From: a virus
Virus record (IMG/VR): IMGVR_UViG_3300046002_001383
Span: 1 to 25,111 of that record
Direction: 5' to 3' (one strand)
Length of the DNA stretch: 25,111 nucleotides
The position numbers and the translations under genes are program-made. Position 1 is the stretch's first letter; each line of letters opens with the position of its first letter. The notes under the pieces were generated by a model. The model searched no databases. It was not told where the DNA came from and saw only the letters and a list, made by a program, of their open reading frames with translations. Of this stretch, positions 17,344 to 24,464 are shown in pieces.

Positions 17344-17895
17344 TTAGTACCGCGCTAGGTCTGTCTTGTAGTTTAAGGTTTCGGGACAGCGCATGATGCG
17401 AGACAGGTCAGCCATAACAGCTGGGTCAGCGTGAATTCGCGCTAGACAATATTCCTTAAACTTTTCTGCATATGGTAAGTACACGTCAGACGCAACGTCT
17501 TCTTCCAAAAGCCAATACGCATGGACACCAGTTCCCGAGTCAATGACTACAGGTGGGGGCAATCCGCTCTCGTCTAGGAAAACATTTAGCGCTTCAGTTG
17601 CTTCTTGCTTGGTTGTATAGCCCTTGCCAGTATCAGCTTTACTTTCTCCCACGTCCAAGTCAATAAAGAATGAACGGAAATAAACACTGCTCTCTGCCTT
17701 ACGGCTATACCCATCAAATGAACCTAGCGCTACATAAGTGTTTAATCCTTTAGCCTTGCATTTTTCTATCTCGTTGTATACATCGTCGAGTGTCTCGGCG
17801 AACCGGTTAGACGTCTTTCTTGATACTTGGTCTATCCCAGTAACGCAATAGACACCCAGCCTTGGTAATGCTTTCTCGTAAAATTGTTTTAACAT
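17344..17895 (-). CDS. Archaeo-eukaryotic-type (AEP) primase domain, N-terminal part of the split primase-helicase
   Basis: This reading frame makes about 183 residues, or 193 from an alternative ATG at 17925. It shows the AEP signature: FFIDLDVG (metal-binding Asp-x-Asp), SGTGVHAYW (S-G-x-G-x-H nucleotide-binding motif), then ADLSRIMRCPETLNYK, the Asp-x-x-R...P-x-T-x-N block of phage and plasmid primases. It should make primers for the family A polymerase. The frame ends abruptly eight codons after NYK, whereas AEP primases normally continue, and the -1 frame continues with RPSAVLSTEIHTY. The start at 17895 is preferred because the ATG at 17925 is the centre of a perfect palindrome forming a terminator. 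Neither start has a strong ribosome binding site, so the start remains uncertain. Confidence 0.85.
   Translation of the reverse strand: MLKQFYEKALPRLGVYCVTGIDQVSRKTSNRFAETLDDVYNEIEKCKAKGLNTYVALGSFDGYSRKAESSVYFRSFFIDLDVGESKADTGKGYTTKQEATEALNVFLDESGLPPPVVIDSGTGVHAYWLLEEDVASDVYLPYAEKFKEYCLARIHADPAVMADLSRIMRCPETLNYKTDLARY
17346..17407 (-). other. -1 frameshift window joining primase and helicase frames
   Basis: The primase frame stops at 17344-17346, and the helicase frame is open upstream as far as a TGA at 17408-17410. The reading must change by -1 within these 62 bases. Switching just after NYKT gives PETLNYKT followed by RPSAVLST, which reads naturally. CTTAAAC at 17371-17377 is in the correct phase (C-TTA-AAC) and is one base from the classic slippery heptamer T-TTA-AAC. 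No strong downstream stem was found by eye. A missing base in the assembly explains the same data. Confidence 0.75.
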
Positions 17896-17911
17896 ATAGG
17901 CTTTGGGGTCT

Positions 17912-17932
17912 AAAAAAGCGAGCATGCTCGCT
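17912..17932 (-). terminator. Intrinsic terminator just inside the 5' end of the primase region
   Basis: A 16-bp perfect palindrome, AGCGAGCATGCTCGCT (17917-17932), is followed on the minus strand by six T (17917 down to 17912). This is a compact GC-rich hairpin with a U-tract and it points only along the minus strand. It would cut or attenuate transcription between the HTH gene and the primase. The ATG at 17925 lies in the hairpin loop. Confidence 0.75.
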
Positions 17933-17945
17933 GAGTTAAATAGGG

Positions 17946-18006
17946 TGAAGGGTGTGTCATGAGCCTGGAGCTACTTTGCGGTCGTTACCGATACCGCCAC
18001 CCTTCA
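17946..18006 (-). promoter_or_regulatory. Structured intergenic element upstream of the terminator
   Basis: TGAAGGGTG (17946-17954) and CACCCTTCA (17998-18006) are a perfect 9-bp inverted repeat. It encloses a second hairpin, GCGGT/ACCGC (17978-17982 with 17993-17997), stacked directly against one arm. In RNA this gives a closed multi-branch structure, 13 nt before the terminator hairpin and 5 nt after the HTH stop codon. The arrangement resembles a leader that controls the terminator. The repeats could instead be an operator for the HTH protein or a replication-origin structure. No known riboswitch consensus was recognised. Confidence 0.5.
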
Positions 18007-18011
18007 TAAAC

Positions 18012-18323
18012 TTAAATACTTCTACCTATCATATTTTCTATGTAGGCTTTAGCTTCCGCTAAGTTTTGCGCGGGGAGAATACCCTTTGCAGTGTCGCTCT
18101 CTACTAAGTCAGTAAAGACTTCTATTACTTGTCGGTTTTTATCCCGAACAGGCTTACCACGGAACCAGCTATACACTGACATTCGGGTTACTTCTAAGGC
18201 TTCCGCAACGTACTTAGCTGGTAGGTTAGCTTTTATACATGCGAGAGCTAATGCAGTGCCTGTTCTATTGGGATTACCGTCTTTAACCTCGTCAATGAAC
18301 TTATTACTGTATGTCCGTGGCAT
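18012..18323 (-). CDS. Helix-turn-helix DNA-binding protein
   Basis: A 103-residue protein. Residues about 25-60 (LALACIKANLPAKYVAEALE followed by VTRMSVYSWFRG) form a classic helix-turn-helix: a helix, the turn after AKYVAEALEV, and a recognition helix MSVYSWFRGK. The C-terminal half is helical and may dimerise. This is a Cro/XRE-type layout, so it is probably a regulator of phage transcription or replication. AGGGG lies 6 nt before the ATG. It sits just upstream of the structured element and the terminator preceding the primase, which makes that inverted repeat a natural candidate binding site. Its targets are unknown. Confidence 0.75.
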   Translation of the reverse strand: MPRTYSNKFIDEVKDGNPNRTGTALALACIKANLPAKYVAEALEVTRMSVYSWFRGKPVRDKNRQVIEVFTDLVESDTAKGILPAQNLAEAKAYIENMIGRSI

Positions 18324-18332
18324 CCGTTACCC

Positions 18333-19193
18333 CTATTTCTTAGACCATTTTTTAACAATATCAGACACATCAGCTGACTTATCTTCCGTTACGGTCGATG
18401 TTTGGCGCAATGTTGGCTCGGCTGTTTCAGAAGATGGGGTAGCTACAAACTGCTCTACATCCGCTGGCTCAGCTTCACCGCCTTGATACACACTTAGTTT
18501 AACAGCGGCTTCAGCGGCGGCACTCTTAGCTTGGCGCGCTATGGTTTCTAAGTCTGAGTCTGGCACCGCACCTGCTGGCGAGAACACTACTTTTGGGGTA
18601 GGGGACTTGGTGTCAAACTGCATCTTAGTAATTACTCGGCCTGCACTAACATTATGTGACGCTAAGTGCTGAATATACGGACGGAATGGGAATCGTCCAT
18701 TATCTTCTTTACCGAAAGAAGACGTAGCTGGTAGTACTAGCTGCATTACATCACCCGATGGGTCATTAGGTAATACAACCGCCGCGCGCCATGATAGTTT
18801 GCACTTAGTACCTAAGCCGTTATCGCCCGAGCCTTTAGCGCTATTAGCACACGATGAACAACTGCTTGCTACTGGGTGTTTAACTTCTGCGTCGGGTGTC
18901 TCTGAGTCATTAGACCAGCAAACAGGGCTAACTTTCTCGCCTTCTTTGTAGCCTTTATCATAGAACATACGCGACGCTTTGTGTGCCATTTTAACAATAA
19001 TTACGTTCATGTGACGGTCTTCAATAGCACCGATTTCTTTACCGCCAGCATACTTACGGAATACACCGCCTTTGATGGAGATGCGTTTATTATCCTGTCT
19101 ATTACCGCCGGCAACGGCTAGGGTATCTTCATCTAGCCCTGTAGAGATTAAAGACGGATTGCTTGCTAACAAACTTACTAATTCATTACTCAT
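18333..19193 (-). CDS. ssDNA-binding-like phage replication protein with four-Cys cluster
   Basis: A 286-residue protein. Residues 35-90 have short beta strands with basic and aromatic residues (IKGGVFRKYAGG, HMNVIIVKMAHKASRMFY). Cys92 (SPVCWS), Cys112 and Cys115 (SCSSC) and Cys131 (GTKCK) could bind zinc. More strands follow (WRAAVVLPND, MQLVLPATS). The last 70 residues are Ala/Ser/Thr/Glu-rich, disordered and acidic, ending DVSDIVKKWSKK. A beta core plus acidic tail between helicase and primase genes fits a phage single-stranded-DNA-binding protein, but no OB-fold motif is certain. AAAGGA lies about 10 nt before the ATG. It might instead be a transcription or recombination factor. Confidence 0.6.
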   Translation of the reverse strand: MSNELVSLLASNPSLISTGLDEDTLAVAGGNRQDNKRISIKGGVFRKYAGGKEIGAIEDRHMNVIIVKMAHKASRMFYDKGYKEGEKVSPVCWSNDSETPDAEVKHPVASSCSSCANSAKGSGDNGLGTKCKLSWRAAVVLPNDPSGDVMQLVLPATSSFGKEDNGRFPFRPYIQHLASHNVSAGRVITKMQFDTKSPTPKVVFSPAGAVPDSDLETIARQAKSAAAEAAVKLSVYQGGEAEPADVEQFVATPSSETAEPTLRQTSTVTEDKSADVSDIVKKWSKK

Positions 19194-19219
19194 GGTAATT
19201 ATTCCTTTAACTAAATTAA

Positions 19220-19624
19220 CTAATGTGAAGTAGGCTTACGTACTGTAATACCCAACTCTTTCATTACATTTACGCCCGGAGGTAACCCCTCATTAGCATG
19301 CTCGGCCATAAATTCTTTAAAGTTTCCTTGATGGATACGACGCTCCAACAATTCAACCGCTTGGTTCTGTAACACAAAATCACTAAAATTTGTCCAGTCG
19401 CTACAATAAAACCGTTCACTCATGCGTCTGATTACTGTACCATTTTGAGTCTTAATACTATCCGCATTAGTGTCGTTGCATATTGATAACATAGACTGTT
19501 CTATAAGAGCCATTTCTTCTTTTAGACCCTTATCTAACGCTTCGTAGTCATGTAGTATTCTCTCTCGTTCTCCTCTAATAGTCAAGTATATTTTTACTAA
19601 TTCTTCTAGATTAGTCGCTGACAT
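19220..19624 (-). CDS. Coiled-coil phage protein of unknown function
   Basis: A 134-residue protein. Residues 1-50 are a charged, heptad-like helix (LEELVKIYLTIRGERERILH). The centre reads SIKTQNGTVIRRMSER, a strand-turn pattern, and DWTNFSDFV, and the end has LPPGVNVMKELGITVRK. This layout (long N-terminal helix, Ser-Ile-x-Thr-x-x-Gly-Thr turn, Asp-Trp, Pro-Pro-Gly-Val) looks like a family seen in replication modules of tailed phages, sometimes likened to Gam-type nuclease inhibitors. That resemblance is weak. GGGGA lies upstream of the ATG. The start overlaps the SNF2-like helicase end by 14 nt, so they are coupled. Confidence 0.65.
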   Translation of the reverse strand: MSATNLEELVKIYLTIRGERERILHDYEALDKGLKEEMALIEQSMLSICNDTNADSIKTQNGTVIRRMSERFYCSDWTNFSDFVLQNQAVELLERRIHQGNFKEFMAEHANEGLPPGVNVMKELGITVRKPTSH

Positions 19625-21185
19625 TTTCTATCCCCAGTTCTTCTTTATATAAATCCACTAACTTCTCATGCAAGTCTTTCTTGCCTTGTAGCATGACATA
19701 CATCTTGCGCTCAATCTCTGAGCCTTGTAAATGCACGACTGTCATACTATTTTTTTGCCCTACACGGTCAATACGAGCTACACATTGTATGTATGTTTCT
19801 ACACTCATAACAGGCGACCAAAACACGACGGTATTAGCGGCGGTTAGAGTCACTCCATGAGAGGCTGATTGAGGCTGAATAACTAACACTCGAGGGTTAG
19901 GTGATGATTGAAATCGAGCAATGATGTCTGCTCGGCCCTTTGCTGATACGTCTCCGCAAATTATTTCATTAGTGACCCCTTGCGTTGTTAGGTAGTTGGA
20001 CACTAAATTGATTGTATGTCTGTAAGGCACGAATATAATTATCTTCTGTTCGGTCTCCTCTATTACTTCCATCAATGCGTTTAGACGCGGCGATATATCA
20101 AACTCTACTACGTCATGCTTGTCTGTATACACAGCCCCGCCCGAGATTTGAAGGAGTTTTGTTAGCTTAGATGCGGCATTGACTGCACTTACTTTTTCGC
20201 CCGCCGCTTCTATTAGAAATTGGTCTTTTAATCCTTTGTAGTACCTAGCTACTTGAGGTGTCAGTGGTACTTCTCTTGTCTGATACATTAGCTCGGGTAA
20301 GTCTAGACACTCTCGTTTACTAAACCTAATAGCTGGCTGGAGCGCGTTGAATACCTCATGCTTAGCGTTCTCTTTAGGAATCCACTTGAACCTAGTAATC
20401 TGTTGCATCACTTTGTCGCGCCAAGAGGTAAAGTATTTAGGGACATTCTGAGGGGACACTAACCTAGCTAGCCCAAACGCGTCTAGTGGCGACTGCGATG
20501 CAGGTGTGCCTGTGAGCATCCATAACTTCATAGACGGAGTAATTAGTTTAGCTAAGGTCTTCCAACGCTTAGTTGAAGCGGTCTTGTATGCGTTAGCTTC
20601 GTCAACGACAATTAGGTCAAACCCTAATTTCTTTATCTCGTCCTGCACGATGTTCACACCGTCGTAGTTTATGATGACAAATTCGTACTCTCCATTAAGA
20701 ATCTTCTTACGCTTGTTAGCGTCTCCGTAAGCTACAGCTACGCTTCTATGCATTGCTGATTTGAATATGTCGGCTTGCCACGCGGAATACATAATAGATA
20801 GAGGGCATATAACCAATACTCGCTTAACCAAACCTTGTGTCATTAGGTAGTCTGCCGCCCATATAACGGACGAGGTTTTACCTGTACCTGCTTCGTTAAA
20901 GCAGAAGGCGCGGTGGTATAAGGATAGGAATTCTGCGGTGGTTCTTTGATGGTCAAATGGCGTGTATATACCTGGCCATTTATAATCTCTAGTGATAGGG
21001 GATGGAATTTTATCGGGGTACACATTAGCGAGATGTTGCATCTCTTCTATGCCCCAGTATATAACTACGTCTGCGGTTTTACCGTTGTCTTCTACAATCT
21101 CGCATCTGTCTACATACTTGGTAATGTACGGCACTTCACTTGAAGGCAAAGATACCCTAACTGCTACGTCATCTAATATTCTCAC
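19611..21185 (-). CDS. SNF2-like superfamily 2 helicase/translocase
   Basis: A 524-residue protein with a nearly full set of SF2 motifs: PFDHQ (76-80), Walker A AGTGKT (99-104), VVDEAN (193-198) as Walker B, LTGTPAS (224-230) as motif III, a C-terminal RecA lobe with QKIIIFVPYR, SASHGVTL as motif V, and QCVARIDRVGQ as motif VI. The R-x-D-R-x-G-Q form of motif VI and the lobe spacing are SNF2-type. It should use ATP to move along or remodel DNA during replication or recombination. The box is DEAN rather than the common DEAH. It begins with GTG; AAGGA lies about 6 nt upstream. It is the first gene after a candidate promoter and leader. Confidence 0.93.
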   Translation of the reverse strand: MRILDDVAVRVSLPSSEVPYITKYVDRCEIVEDNGKTADVVIYWGIEEMQHLANVYPDKIPSPITRDYKWPGIYTPFDHQRTTAEFLSLYHRAFCFNEAGTGKTSSVIWAADYLMTQGLVKRVLVICPLSIMYSAWQADIFKSAMHRSVAVAYGDANKRKKILNGEYEFVIINYDGVNIVQDEIKKLGFDLIVVDEANAYKTASTKRWKTLAKLITPSMKLWMLTGTPASQSPLDAFGLARLVSPQNVPKYFTSWRDKVMQQITRFKWIPKENAKHEVFNALQPAIRFSKRECLDLPELMYQTREVPLTPQVARYYKGLKDQFLIEAAGEKVSAVNAASKLTKLLQISGGAVYTDKHDVVEFDISPRLNALMEVIEETEQKIIIFVPYRHTINLVSNYLTTQGVTNEIICGDVSAKGRADIIARFQSSPNPRVLVIQPQSASHGVTLTAANTVVFWSPVMSVETYIQCVARIDRVGQKNSMTVVHLQGSEIERKMYVMLQGKKDLHEKLVDLYKEELGIENVSD

Positions 21186-21203
21186 AACTATCCTTTACTG
21201 TAT

Positions 21204-21228
21204 AAAAATCGGTACCCCTTACGGGGGT
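21204..21228 (-). terminator. Leader hairpin with T-tract before the helicase gene
   Basis: On the minus strand ACCCC, a 5-nt loop and GGGGT form a 5-bp stem (21214-21228). Five nucleotides later comes TTTTT (21208-21204), shortly before the helicase ribosome binding site. The gap between stem and T-tract is longer than ideal, so it may be a weak terminator or attenuator, or a simple leader hairpin. Confidence 0.4.
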
Positions 21229-21249
21229 CAGTCGACTAAGTCTACGCAG

Positions 21250-21277
21250 AGTATATATGCAAGGAGCATGTGCGCAA
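21250..21277 (-). promoter_or_regulatory. Candidate sigma70-type promoter for the helicase-to-primase genes
   Basis: On the minus strand TTGCGC (21277-21272) and TATACT (21255-21250) are separated by 16 bp. The -10 box matches five of six consensus bases; the -35 box is only fair. It lies in the longest intergenic space of the window, which supports a promoter. The rest of the space, down to the end of the HNH-like gene, holds AT-rich sequence and short G and C runs without a clear structure. Confidence 0.5.
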
Positions 21278-21353
21278 TTTAGTTAACATGGTTTTGGGGG
21301 AAAATGAATCAAAAACCCCGACTACTCACCCACTCATGTTTAACGGTGAATGT

Positions 21354-21665
21354 TTATTTTTTACGTTCTTTCTTACTTGTTTCTGACACTAATGCGCCTG
21401 TTGAACTACGACTAAATGAACGGTTCTTAGCCGCTGACTCAATACGCACTCCATCTTTATTGTTACCACCTTTTGACAGTGCTTTAACGTGGGCAATATC
21501 TTTGCCCTCGCGTTTGTCCGCGTGGCCATTGCCGTTTTTATCGATGCCAGTTTTGTCCATTGCTCTACGAGCGCGCTGACGTTCCATGCGATTGGCTAAT
21601 TCACCACGCGCTTTTTGTTGTTGGTATTCTTTGGCATAAGGCCGAGGTTTGTTTACATAAGGCAT
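21354..21665 (-). CDS. Small basic HNH-like protein (degenerate HNH motif)
   Basis: A 103-residue, strongly basic protein. Residues 1-40 are Arg/Lys/Gln-rich (QQKARGELANRMERQRARRA). Residues 55-85 read GKDIAHVKALSKGGNNKDGV then RIESAAKNRSFSR. D-I-x-H followed by L-x-x-G-G...N-R-S matches the core of a phage HNH endonuclease: first His59, a Gly-Gly turn, and Asn81 in K-N-R-S. The final His and the zinc cysteines are absent, so nuclease activity is uncertain. The ATG at 21665 is chosen over one at 21689 because AGAGAG lies just upstream and the preceding gene's stop is one base away. It might be a structural DNA-binding derivative of the HNH fold. Confidence 0.7.
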   Translation of the reverse strand: MPYVNKPRPYAKEYQQQKARGELANRMERQRARRAMDKTGIDKNGNGHADKREGKDIAHVKALSKGGNNKDGVRIESAAKNRSFSRSSTGALVSETSKKERKK

Positions 21666-21666
21666 G

Positions 21667-22323
21667 TTATCTCTCTTTATGGTATTCACATTCTTTTACT
21701 GGGCACCACCCGCATAAAGGAGTTGGGTTTGCCATCCAAGTGTCATTTTCGTACGAAACAGTTAATCTTTCAAGGTCTGGTGTAAAATAATTCCACAAAG
21801 AATCTATCTGTCCACGTTCGTATTGTTCGGGCATGAAACTGTTGTGCATTACAAACAATAGGCCTGCTTTAATAAACTTAACCTCGGGGAAGTGCGCGTA
21901 AGTCATAAGTGCCATCAGCTTTAACTGCTTAGCGTCGGGATATTTATTGCTCCCTGTCTTATAGTCTACGATGTGTGCTGTATCCCCGTCTACTATTAGT
22001 AAATCTACTATCCCTCGTACCCATCTATCCTCGCTATCAAAATCGCAAGGTTGTTTGTCCCTGTCTAGAGCCATCTGATGCTCGGGGTATTTAGTTCCTT
22101 TTATATCAACTAGCGCATCTAATACAGGTTTAAATCGTTCGTAGTTCTTTAGTAGCGGAGTGCCGTCGCGTACATAATCCTCTAACGCTTTGTGCACCTC
22201 AGTACCATAAGTCATCTGAGTAGTAGTCTTCTTACTTACTCTCTTTAGTACTTTAATCTCTTGATACTGCTTAGGACAATTAGTGTATTCCTTTAACGCT
22301 GAGTAAGACCATGTGTAGCTCAT
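21667..22323 (-). CDS. PD-(D/E)XK nuclease, Cas4/RecB-like, probable Fe-S cluster
   Basis: A 218-residue protein. The core motifs of the RecB/Cas4 nuclease family are present: YGTEVHKALE with His44, RGIVDLLIV with Asp107, IVDYKTG with Asp120 and Lys122, and a later Gln133 (AKQLKLMALM). Cys16 (NCPKQY) together with Cys204, Cys207 and Cys212 (CGWCPVKEC) matches the four-cysteine pattern that holds a 4Fe-4S cluster in Cas4 and AddB proteins. It probably degrades DNA ends in phage recombination, replication or host-DNA breakdown. No other CRISPR gene or array is nearby, so a Cas4 function in adaptation is unlikely. It is transcribed just before the HNH-like gene. Confidence 0.9.
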   Translation of the reverse strand: MSYTWSYSALKEYTNCPKQYQEIKVLKRVSKKTTTQMTYGTEVHKALEDYVRDGTPLLKNYERFKPVLDALVDIKGTKYPEHQMALDRDKQPCDFDSEDRWVRGIVDLLIVDGDTAHIVDYKTGSNKYPDAKQLKLMALMTYAHFPEVKFIKAGLLFVMHNSFMPEQYERGQIDSLWNYFTPDLERLTVSYENDTWMANPTPLCGWCPVKECEYHKER

Positions 22324-22353
22324 AAGTACCCTAGAAAAGTTTTGTTATACTTA

Positions 22354-22563
22354 TTATAGCGCATAATACTCTGTGTGTGGGGTAATAACTTCTTCAACAT
22401 GTAGTAGCTCACCCGCTTCACATTTGTGTACCATATCCTGCTCTGCATCGAAATCATACATCGGTGATAAATACGTAGGATTATCAAACGTCCTATACCA
22501 CACTAAGTATTCCATGTATGCCTCTATACGATGAGGGGTTCTATAATGCTGATACTGTTTCAC
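22354..22563 (-). CDS. Small hypothetical protein after the polymerase
   Basis: About 69 residues from a GTG at 22563, or 82 from an ATG at 22602 that would overlap the polymerase end by 38 nt. The GTG is preferred: GGAG in the last codons of the polymerase lies about 8 nt upstream and the polymerase stop is next to it. The protein is aromatic (EAYMEYLVWYRTF), then acidic, and ends EEVITPHTEYYAL. No motif is recognised. A TATAAT-like string overlaps its stop codon but has no good -35 partner. Confidence 0.55.
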   Translation of the reverse strand: MKQYQHYRTPHRIEAYMEYLVWYRTFDNPTYLSPMYDFDAEQDMVHKCEAGELLHVEEVITPHTEYYAL

Positions 22564-22564
22564 A

Positions 22565-24463
22565 CTAACATTCTCCGTAACTTTGTGCGTAGCTTGCTTC
22601 ACATGATACAGGCAAACTTACAGCCCAATCGGGTGGGGTGGACATAATGTCCATTATCCAAGCCTTCGCTTCTTCAGCCTCGTCCTCGGGTACCACGCAA
22701 ACTGCCGCATCGTGTACTGTTAAGACTACTCTGTATTTCTCGTTTATCTTTATCATTTGCTGACCAACGATAATCCTAGCTAATGCTTGAACCACGTTCT
22801 CAACAAGTGTCCCTCCCCATATACTAACAGGACCTTTCCTAGATTGATAGACGTATCGGCTATTAGCTTCATCGGTGTTATAAGAAAGTTTCGGGTATCT
22901 AATATACAAGCCGTTCGGTAGTCTTACTCCTTCTTTGGATATTAGTAGGCACTTGTGGTTGCCGTAGTAGTATGGCTCAATCTCGTAGCTCGCGCCTGTG
23001 TCGGTATCCTCGCGCATAAACCCGTTAGCTAAGTCTTGGATTACGTCATCGCCTTCACCCCATAACTCCACAATCTTGTCGTTAGTCTCTCGGTATACCT
23101 TAACTATCCGCTTGCACTCATCCTCACTTAGTACCGCGCCAGGTGGTTGCGTCTTTAGAGTATGTTGTAGCTTAACTCCACCTGTGCCAAAGCCTAGTCC
23201 TAGTACGCAAGTCTTGCCAACGAACCGCTCTACGGGGTTAGCTTTAGTGATAGTCTTCTCGTATATGGTTGATGCAAAGATAGAGTAGACGTCCTTGTTG
23301 TCCCTAAAATGCTGAACCACGTCCTCCTGCCCTGCTAACCACGCAAGCACCCTAGCTTCAATTTGGCTTGAGTCGCAGTTAATAACTACATAGCCCTCGG
23401 GCGCAATGACCGCGTTCTTAAGCGCTTTCTTTTTCTTATCTCGTGACGGTAGGTTTTGAAAGTTAACCTTGTCTGACCCAGCCCATCGTCCCGTATGCGC
23501 GCCGTAGTATTTAAGAGGGATAGGGAGACGCCCTTTGTTGCGAGCTCCAACTTGTATGAACCGTTCAATCCGAGACTCTTCAATAGTCGATTTAGTGCCA
23601 AGTCTAACTGAGCACAACTGCTGTATAAACGGGTCTTCGTTCTCTGAAAGTTCGATGAACCCGACGTCGTTTTTCGCAAGCGCATAGGTGTCCTTTCCTG
23701 TAGTGGGACTTTCTTTCATGGGTACTTTGACGCCAAGCTCAACGAGTAGCTCAGCAAATTGTTTATTACTTGCTAGCTTTTTACGGACTTCTTCCTCTGT
23801 GGCGCAACCTAGTCTATCCATCAAGCCCTTTAGCATGTCAGACTTCTCTTTCTTAACATCTTCGAGTCGCTCAACTAATAATGCGTCGTCTAAATGGAAT
23901 ATGGGGTTGATAAACATACGGAGCGTCATGTCGATTAACTTTAGTTCGTCTCCCGGAAATTCTTTAGAGAGTATCGTCCATAGTTTATATGTTAGCTCAA
24001 CGTCGTTCTTACAGTATTCACCGTAGCGTTCTAGGTCTCGCTCTAAGAAGTCAGTGCGGCGTTTGCCAAGAGCTTCCTCGACTTCAGTGCCTTTAATACC
24101 AATGCCATACTTGTCAGCTAGGATTGAGAGAGACCCACCTGCATCTACTCCATGGACTGCGCGCGCTAGGCATAGCGTATCTAGATATATCTTAGGGACA
24201 ATACCAAAATGCCAAGACAGAATAGCTCCGTCAAACATGGTGTTGTGACATAGTAACGAGGAGTTCTTCCAATCGTACTTCTTTAAATAGTTTCTCACCT
24301 CATCGTGAGTCCCTGTAAACCATTCCGCAGGTTCTTCGTTAACCTTGACTCCTACCCCCACTACTTCAAAGCGAGGGTCTTTAACGTATTCTTCTGTAGT
24401 CTGAGTTCTGAAGCCAAGTCCTTTATCGTAGTATGTTTCAAAATCGACTGTAATTATGTTCAT
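22565..24463 (-). CDS. polA: Family A DNA polymerase with 3'-5' exonuclease (Leu762 type)
   Basis: A 632-residue replicative DNA polymerase. The exonuclease domain has VDFETY (Asp7, Glu9), HNTMFD (Asp78) and Y150-x3-D154. In the polymerase domain, motif A is CDSSQIEARVLAWL (Asp364), and the O-helix reads RFVGKTCVLGLGFG with Arg413, Lys417, Leu421 and Phe425. Motif C is VHDA (His584, Asp585), where most relatives have His-Asp-Glu. Leu421 is at the position of E. coli Phe762, and Phe425 at that of Tyr766. There is no 5'-3' exonuclease domain, as usual in phages. The ATG at 24463 is preferred over one at 24526 because GGAG lies 6 nt upstream and the exonuclease motif starts at residue 7. It works with the AEP primase, the helicase and the ssDNA-binding-like protein coded downstream. 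Confidence 0.96.
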   Translation of the reverse strand: MNIITVDFETYYDKGLGFRTQTTEEYVKDPRFEVVGVGVKVNEEPAEWFTGTHDEVRNYLKKYDWKNSSLLCHNTMFDGAILSWHFGIVPKIYLDTLCLARAVHGVDAGGSLSILADKYGIGIKGTEVEEALGKRRTDFLERDLERYGEYCKNDVELTYKLWTILSKEFPGDELKLIDMTLRMFINPIFHLDDALLVERLEDVKKEKSDMLKGLMDRLGCATEEEVRKKLASNKQFAELLVELGVKVPMKESPTTGKDTYALAKNDVGFIELSENEDPFIQQLCSVRLGTKSTIEESRIERFIQVGARNKGRLPIPLKYYGAHTGRWAGSDKVNFQNLPSRDKKKKALKNAVIAPEGYVVINCDSSQIEARVLAWLAGQEDVVQHFRDNKDVYSIFASTIYEKTITKANPVERFVGKTCVLGLGFGTGGVKLQHTLKTQPPGAVLSEDECKRIVKVYRETNDKIVELWGEGDDVIQDLANGFMREDTDTGASYEIEPYYYGNHKCLLISKEGVRLPNGLYIRYPKLSYNTDEANSRYVYQSRKGPVSIWGGTLVENVVQALARIIVGQQMIKINEKYRVVLTVHDAAVCVVPEDEAEEAKAWIMDIMSTPPDWAVSLPVSCEASYAQSYGEC

Positions 24464-24464
24464 T

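Noticed and set aside
16914-17396. 160-codon plus-strand frame opposite the primase-helicase junction
   Set aside because: The minus strand codes well through this stretch, including the -1 extension. The plus frame has no ribosome binding site, no recognisable motif and no plus-strand neighbours.
17946-18006. tRNA-like or glnA-type riboswitch reading of the structured element
   Set aside because: The outer stem suggested a tRNA acceptor, but there is no anticodon arm with a 7-nt loop and no T-loop. The glnA RNA consensus also does not fit, so it is kept as an unclassified structured element.
21667-22323. Cas4 as part of a CRISPR adaptation module
   Set aside because: No cas1, cas2 or repeat array is in the window, and such nucleases are common in phage replication modules.
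22353-22358. TATAAT on the minus strand before the nuclease gene
   Set aside because: It coincides with the stop of the preceding small gene and has no acceptable -35 box at 16-18 bp.
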